DNA of 12,818 nt. Origin: Methanobacterium sp. UBA8 (GTDB lineage: Archaea > Methanobacteriota > Methanobacteria > Methanobacteriales > Methanobacteriaceae). The notes under the pieces are model-generated. The model was not told the DNA's origin. It saw only the letters and a list, made by a program, of their open reading frames with translations, and did not search any database. A program made the translations under genes and the position numbers. Positions 6,745 to 12,777 of the stretch are shown one piece after another. The stretch spans positions 7,599-20,416 of the forward strand of contig DADN01000101.1 in the NCBI GenBank assembly GCA_002509665.1. Reading direction: 5' to 3'. Within the stretch, counting starts at the first letter, position 1. Each line of letters starts with the position of its first letter.

Positions 6745-7539
6745 CTATTCAAATATTTCTTTTTGGCACTGAGGACAATAATAAGCAGTCCTACTTGAAA
6801 CTTTAATTGTTTTTAATTTTATATCCGAATTTGGGCATTTTCCATTCTTTTTTCTGTGGGGAATTATAAATGAATCTGGAAGCTCTTCATCAGCTATCCG
6901 TTTATCCACCGATGTTTTGAGCACAGACTTCATTACTTTAAAAATCCGTTCTATTTGAGCACTATTCAATTTATTAGCAGGGACTTTAGGATGAATACGC
7001 GCCTGAAAAAGTATTTCGTCAGAATATATGTTACCAATGCCTGCCATTATATGCTGATCCATCAATAAGGATTTAATGGCACCTTTTCTCTTTTCGAAAA
7101 TCTCTTTAAAAACCTTTAAATTAATTTCAGTCGCATCAGACCCTAACTTCTTTTCTTTAACAAAGTCTTCGATTGAAGAGGTCATATTGATTTTTCCAAA
7201 CTTTCGTGGATCATCAAATGCAAGATGGCCCCCATCCTCAAAAGTTATGAGGAGTCTATCATAAGAAGGTGCTTCATCCTGATTTTTAAAGTATTTGAGC
7301 CTTCCAGTCATTCCATAATGTAAAATTAACCAGAAATTATTGTCCAGAGCTGTAAAAGTATATTTACCATATCTTTTAGTATATTTAAATTTGTGACCTT
7401 CTAATTTTTCTTTTAAGACATCTGCATTCACATTTTGAAGAAGTTCAGGGTTCTTAACCTCTACATTTTCAATAGTTTTGTCAAGTGAGGTCCTATCTAA
7501 ATATTTTCCAAATGATTCTACTTCAGGTAGTTCAGGCAT
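6745..7539 (-). CDS. Fpg/Nei-family DNA glycosylase-AP lyase with an incomplete zinc finger
   Basis: A 264-residue protein of normal family length, expected to excise oxidised bases (8-oxoguanine, formamidopyrimidines) and to cut the abasic site. The N-terminus MPELPEVES supplies the catalytic proline (residue 2) and glutamate (3). K59 in RYGKY is the conserved lysine of the first domain. The helix-two-turn-helix holds MAGIGNIYSDE at 165-175 with N170. The C-terminal finger has C235, C255 and C258, but the second ligand position is S238 (CPNS, codon TCG) instead of Cys; R250 in SSRTAYYC is the conserved finger arginine. H228 in IPHRKKNGKC could supply a ligand (inference). AGGGG at 7546-7550 is a good ribosome binding site six bases from the ATG. 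The gene is divergent from the second ligase. Fpg is patchy in archaea, so transfer from bacteria is possible. Confidence 0.92.
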   Translation of the reverse strand: MPELPEVESFGKYLDRTSLDKTIENVEVKNPELLQNVNADVLKEKLEGHKFKYTKRYGKYTFTALDNNFWLILHYGMTGRLKYFKNQDEAPSYDRLLITFEDGGHLAFDDPRKFGKINMTSSIEDFVKEKKLGSDATEINLKVFKEIFEKRKGAIKSLLMDQHIMAGIGNIYSDEILFQARIHPKVPANKLNSAQIERIFKVMKSVLKTSVDKRIADEELPDSFIIPHRKKNGKCPNSDIKLKTIKVSSRTAYYCPQCQKEIFE

Positions 7540-7689
7540 AAAATTCCCCTTTTAATTGCTTATTTAATATATTAGACTTTGAAATTTAAAAGCTTTAAAT
7601 GAATATAAAATTTGAAAAATTTTAGTTTAATGCATCATCAAAGATTTTTAACTAATACCTGAAAGCGGAGTTAACTTTATTTTAATGAG

Positions 7690-7718
7690 CGTTCTATTGT
7701 ATAACAGAATAGTCAACG
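7690..7718. promoter_or_regulatory. Interrupted inverted repeat next to the ligase 2 box A, candidate operator
   Basis: The arms CGTT, CTATT and GT (7690-7700) pair with AC, AATAG and AACG (7704-7718) around the loop ATA, with two two-base bulges (AG and TC) on the right side. It ends one base before the TATA-like element of the ligase gene. A regulator bound here would affect promoter access. It could be chance in AT-rich DNA. Confidence 0.35.
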
Positions 7719-7727
7719 TTTTTATAT
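7719..7727 (+). promoter_or_regulatory. Candidate box A promoter of DNA ligase 2
   Basis: TTTTTATAT gives a transcript start near 7750 by the usual spacing. That is about 16 bases before the ATG at 7766, leaving room for the short ribosome binding site GTGAT at 7757-7761. Confidence 0.5.
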
Positions 7728-7765
7728 GATCTTATTTATTAAATCTAATTCTATATGTGATAATT

Positions 7766-9445
7766 ATGGCCAAGCTAGAGAGTAAAATGAAATACAAAGA
7801 GCTCGTGGATGTCTATGAATCATTGAATTCCACCACCAAAAGACTTGAAAAAACAACAATTCTTGCGGAGTTTCTAAAAAATACCGACGCAGAAATTCTT
7901 CCAATTGTCACTTTATTATCACTAGGGAAAGTATTCCCCACATGGAGCGAAAAAGAAATGGGAATAGGCCTAAAACTCCTTATGAAAGCCATATCACTAG
8001 TTGTGGGAGTGAGCCCTGAAGCTGTTGAGGACAGTGTAAGGGACAGAGGAGACATTGGTTTAGCTTCAGAATATCTTTTCAGCAATAGATTCCAATCAAC
8101 TCTATTTACAATGCCCCTGACTATAACCAAAGTTTACAATAACATGGACAAGATGGCAGATAAATCCGGAAAAAGAGCACAGGGTAAAAAAATAGAAATT
8201 TTACGTGAGCTCCTTTCATCTGCATCACCGAAAGAGGCCAAATATATCACAAGAACGGTTCTTGAAGAGCTTAGAGTCGGACTTGGAGAGGGTACGCTCA
8301 AAGATGCCATTTCAGAAGCCTTTAACATAAACAAAGAAGTAGTAGAGAGAGCCATGATGCTTACAAATGACCCTGGCCTTGTTGCAGAAGTAGCCAAAGA
8401 AGAGGGAGAGGAAGGACTTAAAAATCTGACTCTCCTACCGGGAAAGCCTGTAAAACCAATGCTTGCTCAACTTTCAAAAAGTGTTAAAGATGATATTAAA
8501 GAAATGGGCTACGCCCTCTGTGAAGTTAAATATGACGGTTTCAGAGTCCAGATTCATAGAATTGGGGATGAAATCAAAGTTTTCACAAGAAGGCTGGATA
8601 ACATAAAAGATGCAGTTCCAGAAATTGTTGAATACATCGAAAAATGCCTTCCCCACAAAGATTTTATTGTGGAGGGAGAAATAATCGCCATGAAGGAAGG
8701 AAAACCAATTTCATTCCAGTATGTACTTCAAAGAGTGCGGAGAAAGTATGAAGTTGAGAGGTTAAGGCTTGAAGTTCCATTGACTCTGTATCTTTTCGAT
8801 GCACTTTACTTTGAAAAGCCACTTATTGATACACCGTTTGAGGAAAGGCGTAAAATACTTGAATCAATATCTAAGATAGATGATGGAAAATTCGGTCTCA
8901 GCACCCAGGTTAAAGTAACACCAGAACACACAGCTTACGCAGAAGACCTCTTCAAGATTGCAATTGAAAAAGGACATGAAGGAATAATGATAAAAGACCC
9001 TCATGCGCCGTACATGCCAGGTATAAGAGGCAAAAAGATGCTTAAGTTTAAAGCCGAACCTGAAACTCTGGATTTAGTAATTGTAGGAGGAATATATGGT
9101 AGAGGAAGAAGAGCCAATCTTATAGGTTCTTACCTTGTTGCCGCGCAGGACGGAAATGGAACTTTAAAAACAATAGCACATACCGCAACTGGACTCGATG
9201 ATAACACTCTGCTTGAACTTTCTAACAAAGTTGAAAGCGCGCTTATAGAAAAAAAAGGCAGGAAAGTGAAATCGGAACCTGAAATTATCCTTGAGGTTGC
9301 ATTCAGTGAGATTGTTAAAAGTCCCGAATACGAAGGCGGTTACTCCTTAAGGTTCCCTGTTGTTAAAAGAATAAGAGAAGATTTAAGTATTGAGGATATT
9401 GACACTGTGGAGCGCGTGGAATCAATTTTTAAGAGTAAAAGTTAA
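7766..9445 (+). CDS. lig: ATP-dependent DNA ligase, LigI type (probable replicative ligase)
   Basis: A 559-residue ligase, the common size of archaeal replicative ligases. The N-terminal DNA-binding domain begins MKYKELVDVYESLNSTTKRLEKT, shifted here by a seven-residue extension. The adenylation domain has motif I EVKYDGFR with the AMP-accepting lysine at residue 255, then FTRRLDNI, VEGEIIAM, HEGIMIK and MLKFKAE, and the OB-fold ends RFPVVKRIREDL. It joins Okazaki fragments and repair nicks, using ATP. Three starts are possible: GTG 7757, ATG 7766 and ATG 7787. The second is chosen because GTGAT stands four bases before it; the third would begin exactly where relatives usually do. The gene is monocistronic between its own promoter and a T-rich terminator. 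Codon use appears less AT-biased than in the polymerase-linked ligase, in keeping with a housekeeping gene. Confidence 0.94.
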   Translation: MAKLESKMKYKELVDVYESLNSTTKRLEKTTILAEFLKNTDAEILPIVTLLSLGKVFPTWSEKEMGIGLKLLMKAISLVVGVSPEAVEDSVRDRGDIGLASEYLFSNRFQSTLFTMPLTITKVYNNMDKMADKSGKRAQGKKIEILRELLSSASPKEAKYITRTVLEELRVGLGEGTLKDAISEAFNINKEVVERAMMLTNDPGLVAEVAKEEGEEGLKNLTLLPGKPVKPMLAQLSKSVKDDIKEMGYALCEVKYDGFRVQIHRIGDEIKVFTRRLDNIKDAVPEIVEYIEKCLPHKDFIVEGEIIAMKEGKPISFQYVLQRVRRKYEVERLRLEVPLTLYLFDALYFEKPLIDTPFEERRKILESISKIDDGKFGLSTQVKVTPEHTAYAEDLFKIAIEKGHEGIMIKDPHAPYMPGIRGKKMLKFKAEPETLDLVIVGGIYGRGRRANLIGSYLVAAQDGNGTLKTIAHTATGLDDNTLLELSNKVESALIEKKGRKVKSEPEIILEVAFSEIVKSPEYEGGYSLRFPVVKRIREDLSIEDIDTVERVESIFKSKS

Positions 9446-9461
9446 TTTCATAGCATGACAC

Positions 9462-9478
9462 TTATTTTTTTATTTTTC
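9462..9478 (+). terminator. T-rich terminator of DNA ligase 2
   Basis: A tract of 14 T in 17 bases (including runs of seven and five) begins 16 bases after the ligase stop, in the classical form of an archaeal oligo-T terminator. Confidence 0.55.
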
Positions 9479-9574
9479 TATTAACAAGTTTTGTAGACAA
9501 TGGAAATGTTAACACTATCTTAAATAATGCATTTCTAGCCCTAGTCTAGCTAAAAAACATCTTATTTTGGACTA

Positions 9575-9583
9575 TTTATAAAA
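9575..9583 (+). promoter_or_regulatory. Candidate box A promoter of the OB-fold gene
   Basis: TTTATAAAA, flanked by AT-rich DNA, predicts a transcript start near 9605. This falls on the first in-frame ATG and favours the ATG at 9650 as the true start, with a 45-base leader. Confidence 0.5.
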
Positions 9584-9649
9584 ATAGAATGTAAATACTT
9601 AAATATGTCCATATTGAAATACTTCAATGGGCCAATGGAGTATATCAAT

Positions 9650-10042
9650 ATGAAAGATAGTCAAATTTTTAAAATAGTTTTAATAATTGCAGTTTTAGGT
9701 TTATCCGGAATGATGGTACTTTCGGACAAAATAACACCTCAAGAAATTAAGATAAAAGACTTAAACAAAGGAATGCTTGATGAAGATGTATCAGTTGTAG
9801 GCTTAGTCGAGAAGATAGATAAATCCCCAAGAAGCAATACTTATTTTTTACAAGTAAGAGATGGAACTGGGAAAACTATTGCTGTAATATTTGATAGTGC
9901 AGTATTAGACCTTGAAAAAAACAATTTAACTCTCATGTCTTTTGCAAATCACAGGGTGAAAATAACAGGAAAAGTGCAGCAGTATAATGGAAATATGGAA
10001 CTGATTTTAAATGATGGAAAATCCTTAAAAATACTTGTTTAA
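9650..10042 (+). CDS. Membrane-anchored OB-fold protein (putative nucleic-acid binding)
   Basis: A 130-residue protein with one hydrophobic helix at residues 7-24 (FKIVLIIAVLGLSGMMVL), then an OB-fold-like domain: EDVSVVGLVEKIDKSPRSNTYFLQVRDGTGKTIAVIFD, later HRVKITGKVQQYNGNMELIL. This is the strand order of tRNA-anticodon/replication-protein-A type OB folds. ATG 9650 is preferred over ATG 9605: GGAG at 9637-9640 stands nine bases before it, and the predicted transcript begins near 9605. The longer start would add 15 residues before the helix. If the helix spans the membrane with a short inside N-terminus, the OB domain lies outside the cell; the reverse is also possible, and the sequence does not settle it. 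Ligand and function are unknown; nucleic-acid or sugar binding are both seen for OB folds. Confidence 0.65.
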   Translation: MKDSQIFKIVLIIAVLGLSGMMVLSDKITPQEIKIKDLNKGMLDEDVSVVGLVEKIDKSPRSNTYFLQVRDGTGKTIAVIFDSAVLDLEKNNLTLMSFANHRVKITGKVQQYNGNMELILNDGKSLKILV

Positions 10043-10057
10043 ATATGTAGTTTCTGA

Positions 10058-11065
10058 TTATTCATCCTTTAAAATCCTGATATCTAAAGTATAATTTTTA
10101 ATTTCGCCCAATATGTCACGGGCATAGTAAGATGAAAATATTATGCCCAGTACACTAACCATCCAGAAGGAAACTAACCTGTCTGCAAGAGCTATACTTC
10201 CACCTAGCGCTGCTGGAACTCCAAAAAGTGCAAAAAGCCCAGTAAGGGATAATTCAATTGATCCTATTCCTCCAGGAAGTGCAGAAGCTATTCCAATAAT
10301 ATTTGCCAGGATCAGTATTATAATAACTGAAGTAAAACTTATTTGAACGTTAAATGCATAAAATACCACATAGAGCCTGAGACATTCTAAAATCCACGAC
10401 ATAAACGCTAGAATAGATACAAAAACTAAATTTTTACTTGTTGTAAAGGAATTAGTATGAGTGGTCATTCCTTTTAACCCTTCTGTAAACTTGAGATATA
10501 TATTGTCCAGGGTTTCATTATTAATAGGCAGTTTACATAAAACAGGATGAATTTTATTATATATCCATATACTGGTGTCTTCCCTCCAATTTACAAGATA
10601 TACCAGTAAAACCATTATTAAAGCCCCAGCAGCACCTAAAATAGACATTAAACGCATATTTTCTATCCATATAGAAGCGATAATAAGCAGAAGTGCCACA
10701 ATTAAAAAATCAAAGAGTCTCTCAGTTAATCCTGCAGACAATCCTTCAGATAGGGATATTTTATTGATTTTTTTACCTGCAAGTGCGTTTAAAACTTCAC
10801 CTGCTGTCCTCATTGGGGAAAAATTCCCTGCAAAAAGCCCTATTGTTTTAACAATATAATTATTTTTAATTTCAAATGGTTTATTTATTATAAATCCCCA
10901 TCTTAGCGCCCTTACTTCAATAACCAGAAGGTGAATTAAAAGAGCTACCAACAGCCACTCCCACTTAGCAGTTTTAAAAGCATTTATAATATTGGTAGGC
11001 CCTACCCACAATATAAGCAAAATAATTAAAGCTATACTGACAGCGAATATGTAAAACCGTTTCAA
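10058..11065 (-). CDS. UPF0104 / lysylphosphatidylglycerol synthase-like membrane protein (flippase-like)
   Basis: A 335-residue integral membrane protein with about eight hydrophobic segments (starting near residues 5, 37, 118, 140, 212, 245, 270 and 293). Family landmarks are FSPMRTAGEVLNALAG at 82-97, GLSAGLTERLFDF at 108-120 and SALPGGIGSIELSLTGLFALFGV at 261-283. Members lacking the aminoacyl-transferase domain, like this one, are thought to move or shield lipids or lipid-linked sugars; the substrate is unknown. The start is TTG at 11063-11065, supported by GTGGGGA about seven bases upstream; no ATG occurs near it. It lies downstream of a glycosyltransferase gene on the same strand (223-base gap), a pairing common for lipid-linked glycan genes. 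Its 3' end faces the OB-fold gene with 15 bases between the stops. Confidence 0.85.
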   Translation of the reverse strand: MKRFYIFAVSIALIILLILWVGPTNIINAFKTAKWEWLLVALLIHLLVIEVRALRWGFIINKPFEIKNNYIVKTIGLFAGNFSPMRTAGEVLNALAGKKINKISLSEGLSAGLTERLFDFLIVALLLIIASIWIENMRLMSILGAAGALIMVLLVYLVNWREDTSIWIYNKIHPVLCKLPINNETLDNIYLKFTEGLKGMTTHTNSFTTSKNLVFVSILAFMSWILECLRLYVVFYAFNVQISFTSVIIILILANIIGIASALPGGIGSIELSLTGLFALFGVPAALGGSIALADRLVSFWMVSVLGIIFSSYYARDILGEIKNYTLDIRILKDE

Positions 11066-11288
11066 TTAGATTCCCCACTTGCTTTCTCTTTGATATTTTA
11101 TAGATAGGCTCAGTTGAAGTATGTCTATAATGATTATAAAACTATGTAAAACATGGCTTAAAATAAATTGTTAATGATATAAAGATAATTGAAGATACTT
11201 TAAAACAGGAAAATATTAATTAATCATATTGCAGGAGAAAACTGGTTCTGCATATCTAAATTTTTAAGACATCCAATTATTTTTATCT

Positions 11289-11999
11289 CTAATTACCTAA
11301 TTTTGCAGTAATAGGGTTACTTATAATCCTAACCTTGAATTTCCTGCCTAAAAGCCCGATAATAAACAATATATATTTTAAAGCATGTACTTTAGTCACA
11401 TAAGACTTCTCATCGCCATATGTACATGGTATTGGCGCTTCACTAACTTTTATTTCATGTTCAGATGCCCTATAAATCATTTCAGATTCATATACATAAT
11501 CATCATATTTTATATCCAGAAAAAGCCCTGCTGCATCCCTTGAAATGGCCCTAAAACCGCTCTGACTATCTGTAAGCTTGTAACCCGTTACAAATTTAAT
11601 AAGATTAGTTGTAATTTTATTTGAGAGCTTTCTCCAAACAGGCATATTCTCAGGATTTCCATTTTTAAATCTCGAACCGATTATCAGTTCATTACCCTCC
11701 ATATTTGATGTAAAGGAAGGTATGCAATCCGGATTGTGCTGACCATCACCATCAAGCAATACTAAAACATCATAATTATCATTTAAAGCTTCTTTAAGCC
11801 CTGATTTTATGGCGGCCCCTTTCCCCATGTTTTTTTCATGTTTTACTATTCTCGCGCCTGCATTTTTTGCGCGGCCATTAGTAAGGTCATCCGAACCGTC
11901 ATCCACTACTAAAACATCACCATATTTAAGTGCACATGTGACTACGCTTTTAATAGCCTTTTCCTCATTATAGGCAGGGATTATAGTGATAAATTTCAT
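11289..11999 (-). CDS. Family 2 glycosyltransferase, polyprenyl-phosphate sugar transferase type
   Basis: A 236-residue GT-A fold enzyme similar to dolichol-phosphate mannosyl/glucosyl transferases. The N-terminus ITIIPAYNEE (4-13) and D33-D-G-S36 bind the nucleotide. DGDGQHNP at 83-90 holds the metal-binding D-x-D. DSQSGFRAIS (144-153) and YVYESEMI (168-175) are typical acceptor-side motifs of this group. It has no C-terminal membrane pair and only one moderately hydrophobic stretch (207-218), so it probably acts at the inner membrane face. Expected reaction: sugar transfer from UDP- or GDP-sugar to a polyprenyl phosphate, feeding glycoprotein or cell-envelope synthesis. The ATG is fixed by AGGAAG at 12005-12010, five bases away. 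Its promoter region has a repeated 10-mer flanking the TATA box, so it may be regulated. Confidence 0.88.
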   Translation of the reverse strand: MKFITIIPAYNEEKAIKSVVTCALKYGDVLVVDDGSDDLTNGRAKNAGARIVKHEKNMGKGAAIKSGLKEALNDNYDVLVLLDGDGQHNPDCIPSFTSNMEGNELIIGSRFKNGNPENMPVWRKLSNKITTNLIKFVTGYKLTDSQSGFRAISRDAAGLFLDIKYDDYVYESEMIYRASEHEIKVSEAPIPCTYGDEKSYVTKVHALKYILFIIGLLGRKFKVRIISNPITAKLGN

Positions 12000-12035
12000 T
12001 TTAACTTCCTGTTTAAATAAAGTTCATTAGATTAC

Positions 12036-12075
12036 TTTTGTAAACATTGTCCATAAAATATACAATTTTGTAAAC
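12036..12075 (-). promoter_or_regulatory. Promoter of the glycosyltransferase with two flanking 10-bp repeats (candidate operators)
   Basis: On the minus strand GTTTACAAAA occurs twice exactly, at 12066-12075 and 12036-12045, 30 bases apart. Between them lies the TATA-like TATATTTTAT (12053-12062), which predicts a transcript start near 12031 and a leader of about 31 bases. An inner inverted repeat (ATTGT at 12046-12050 with ACAAT at 12062-12066) adds symmetry. The spacing of about three helical turns suits a regulator that covers both sides of the TATA box. Confidence 0.4.
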
Positions 12076-12177
12076 GTTCTATAAATGTAAATAATATTCA
12101 CTATTTAATTAATTTATCGTATCAAATTTTTACTGTATTTCACATTTTAAAATTAAACTGCAAATGTTTAAAAATGC

Positions 12178-12187
12178 TATAAAAAGA
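12178..12187 (+). promoter_or_regulatory. Candidate box A reading toward the hairpin array
   Basis: TATAAAAAGA predicts a rightward transcript starting near 12205-12210. No credible gene follows; the first large structure downstream is the hairpin array, so a non-coding transcript is possible. The rest of 12076-12270 is AT-rich and shows no gene. Confidence 0.3.
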
Positions 12188-12207
12188 ATATGTGTTCATA
12201 TGATTTA

Positions 12208-12252
12208 TGATCAGGATTTAAGTATTGATAAAAACATGATCATCCTTTAAAG
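12208..12252. repeat. Two TGATCA-containing direct repeats
   Basis: Units at 12208-12223 and 12237-12252 share TGATCA, then three differing bases, then TTTAA, with a 29-base period. TGATCA is itself a palindrome. The pair lies just after the predicted transcript start, where an archaeal repressor could bind. The match is 11 of 16, so chance is not excluded. Confidence 0.3.
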
Positions 12253-12364
12253 ATTACTTATATGAATTCTCAATTTGTATATAACCATAGTTCAAATTGA
12301 AGAAGTACGTAACATGCAAAAATCGTAGGATTTGCAACCGTGAAAAACATTATTTTTTTCACAT

Positions 12365-12439
12365 GCCTGAGGAAACTCTCGAAATTCTACGAATTTCGGA
12401 GCACAAACACTACGTGTTTGTAAGTTATATTTCCTCGGC
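12365..12439. repeat. Hairpin module A: closed stem enclosing two TAC-loop hairpins
   Basis: The outer stem pairs GCC and GAGGAAA (12365-12375, T12368 bulged) with TTTCCTC and GGC (12430-12439), ten base pairs. Inside are two 8-bp hairpins with TAC loops, 12380-12398 and 12403-12421. The outer arms are nearly the same as those of the simple hairpin at 12695-12720. Confidence 0.8.
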
Positions 12440-12467
12440 CCCGAATGCTGTCAAAATTTATAATTTT

Positions 12468-12525
12468 AACGTTTACGAAATTTTCAATTTCGTAATGGCA
12501 AAAATTCAAAGAATTTTTGCACGTT
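12468..12525. repeat. Hairpin module B: two 10-bp hairpins held by a short outer stem
   Basis: AACGT (12468-12472) can pair with ACGTT (12521-12525), enclosing the hairpins 12473-12495 (loop TTC) and 12498-12520 (loop AAA), both of ten perfect pairs. The 5-bp outer stem is weak and shares bases with the hairpin ending at 12470. Confidence 0.6.
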
Positions 12526-12527
12526 GA

Positions 12528-12651
12528 AGGAAAACCATAGTTAGAGAAAAATGAGTAGCATGCGAAAACTTTGTTTTCGCTGTGTCAAAATTTTCAATTT
12601 TGACAACATTTTTCTATACGTAAAAAATCTACGATTTTTTAAGGTTTTCCT
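12528..12651. repeat. Hairpin module C: two-level nested branched structure
   Basis: The outer 9-bp stem is AGGAAAACC (12528-12536) with GGTTTTCCT (12643-12651). Inside it a second 9-bp stem, AGAAAAATG (12545-12553) with CATTTTTCT (12607-12615), encloses the hairpins 12562-12580 (loop TTT) and 12583-12605 (loop TTC). A third hairpin, 12621-12641 (loop TAC), stands between the two right arms. This gives two stacked multi-branch junctions. Confidence 0.8.
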
Positions 12652-12656
12652 GAACC

Positions 12657-12777
12657 GCGAAACAAAGCTGGAGAAAATGCTTAGCATTTTCTTTGCCGGA
12701 GGAAATTAAATTTCCTCGGCCACAAAAACCAAAGGTTTTTGTAGGCTTAAAAAATTTTTGATTTTTTAAAGTTTCGC
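12657..12777. repeat. Hairpin module D: outer stem enclosing four hairpins
   Basis: GCGAAAC (12657-12663) pairs with GTTTCGC (12771-12777). Between them lie four consecutive hairpins, at 12672-12692 (loop TTA), 12695-12720 (loop TAA, one bulged G), 12722-12742 (loop AAA) and 12747-12769, with only one to four bases between them. Confidence 0.8.

Noticed and set aside
7584..7600. Seven-base inverted repeat with loop AGC between Fpg and ligase 2
   Set aside because: It is made almost only of A and T in a very AT-rich gap, so it is likely chance; it does not share the mixed-base arms of the right-end array.
7813..8656. Several minus-strand open frames inside DNA ligase 2
   Set aside because: They are antisense to a well-conserved ligase and have no start signals or family features.
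12200..12250. A 16-codon open frame after the box A at 12178
   Set aside because: It is too short, its ATG lies before the predicted transcript start and it has no ribosome binding site.
12297..12527. A 76-residue rightward open frame starting at TTG
   Set aside because: It runs through seven hairpins of the array, its codons follow the palindromes, no ribosome binding site precedes it and the peptide has no family features.
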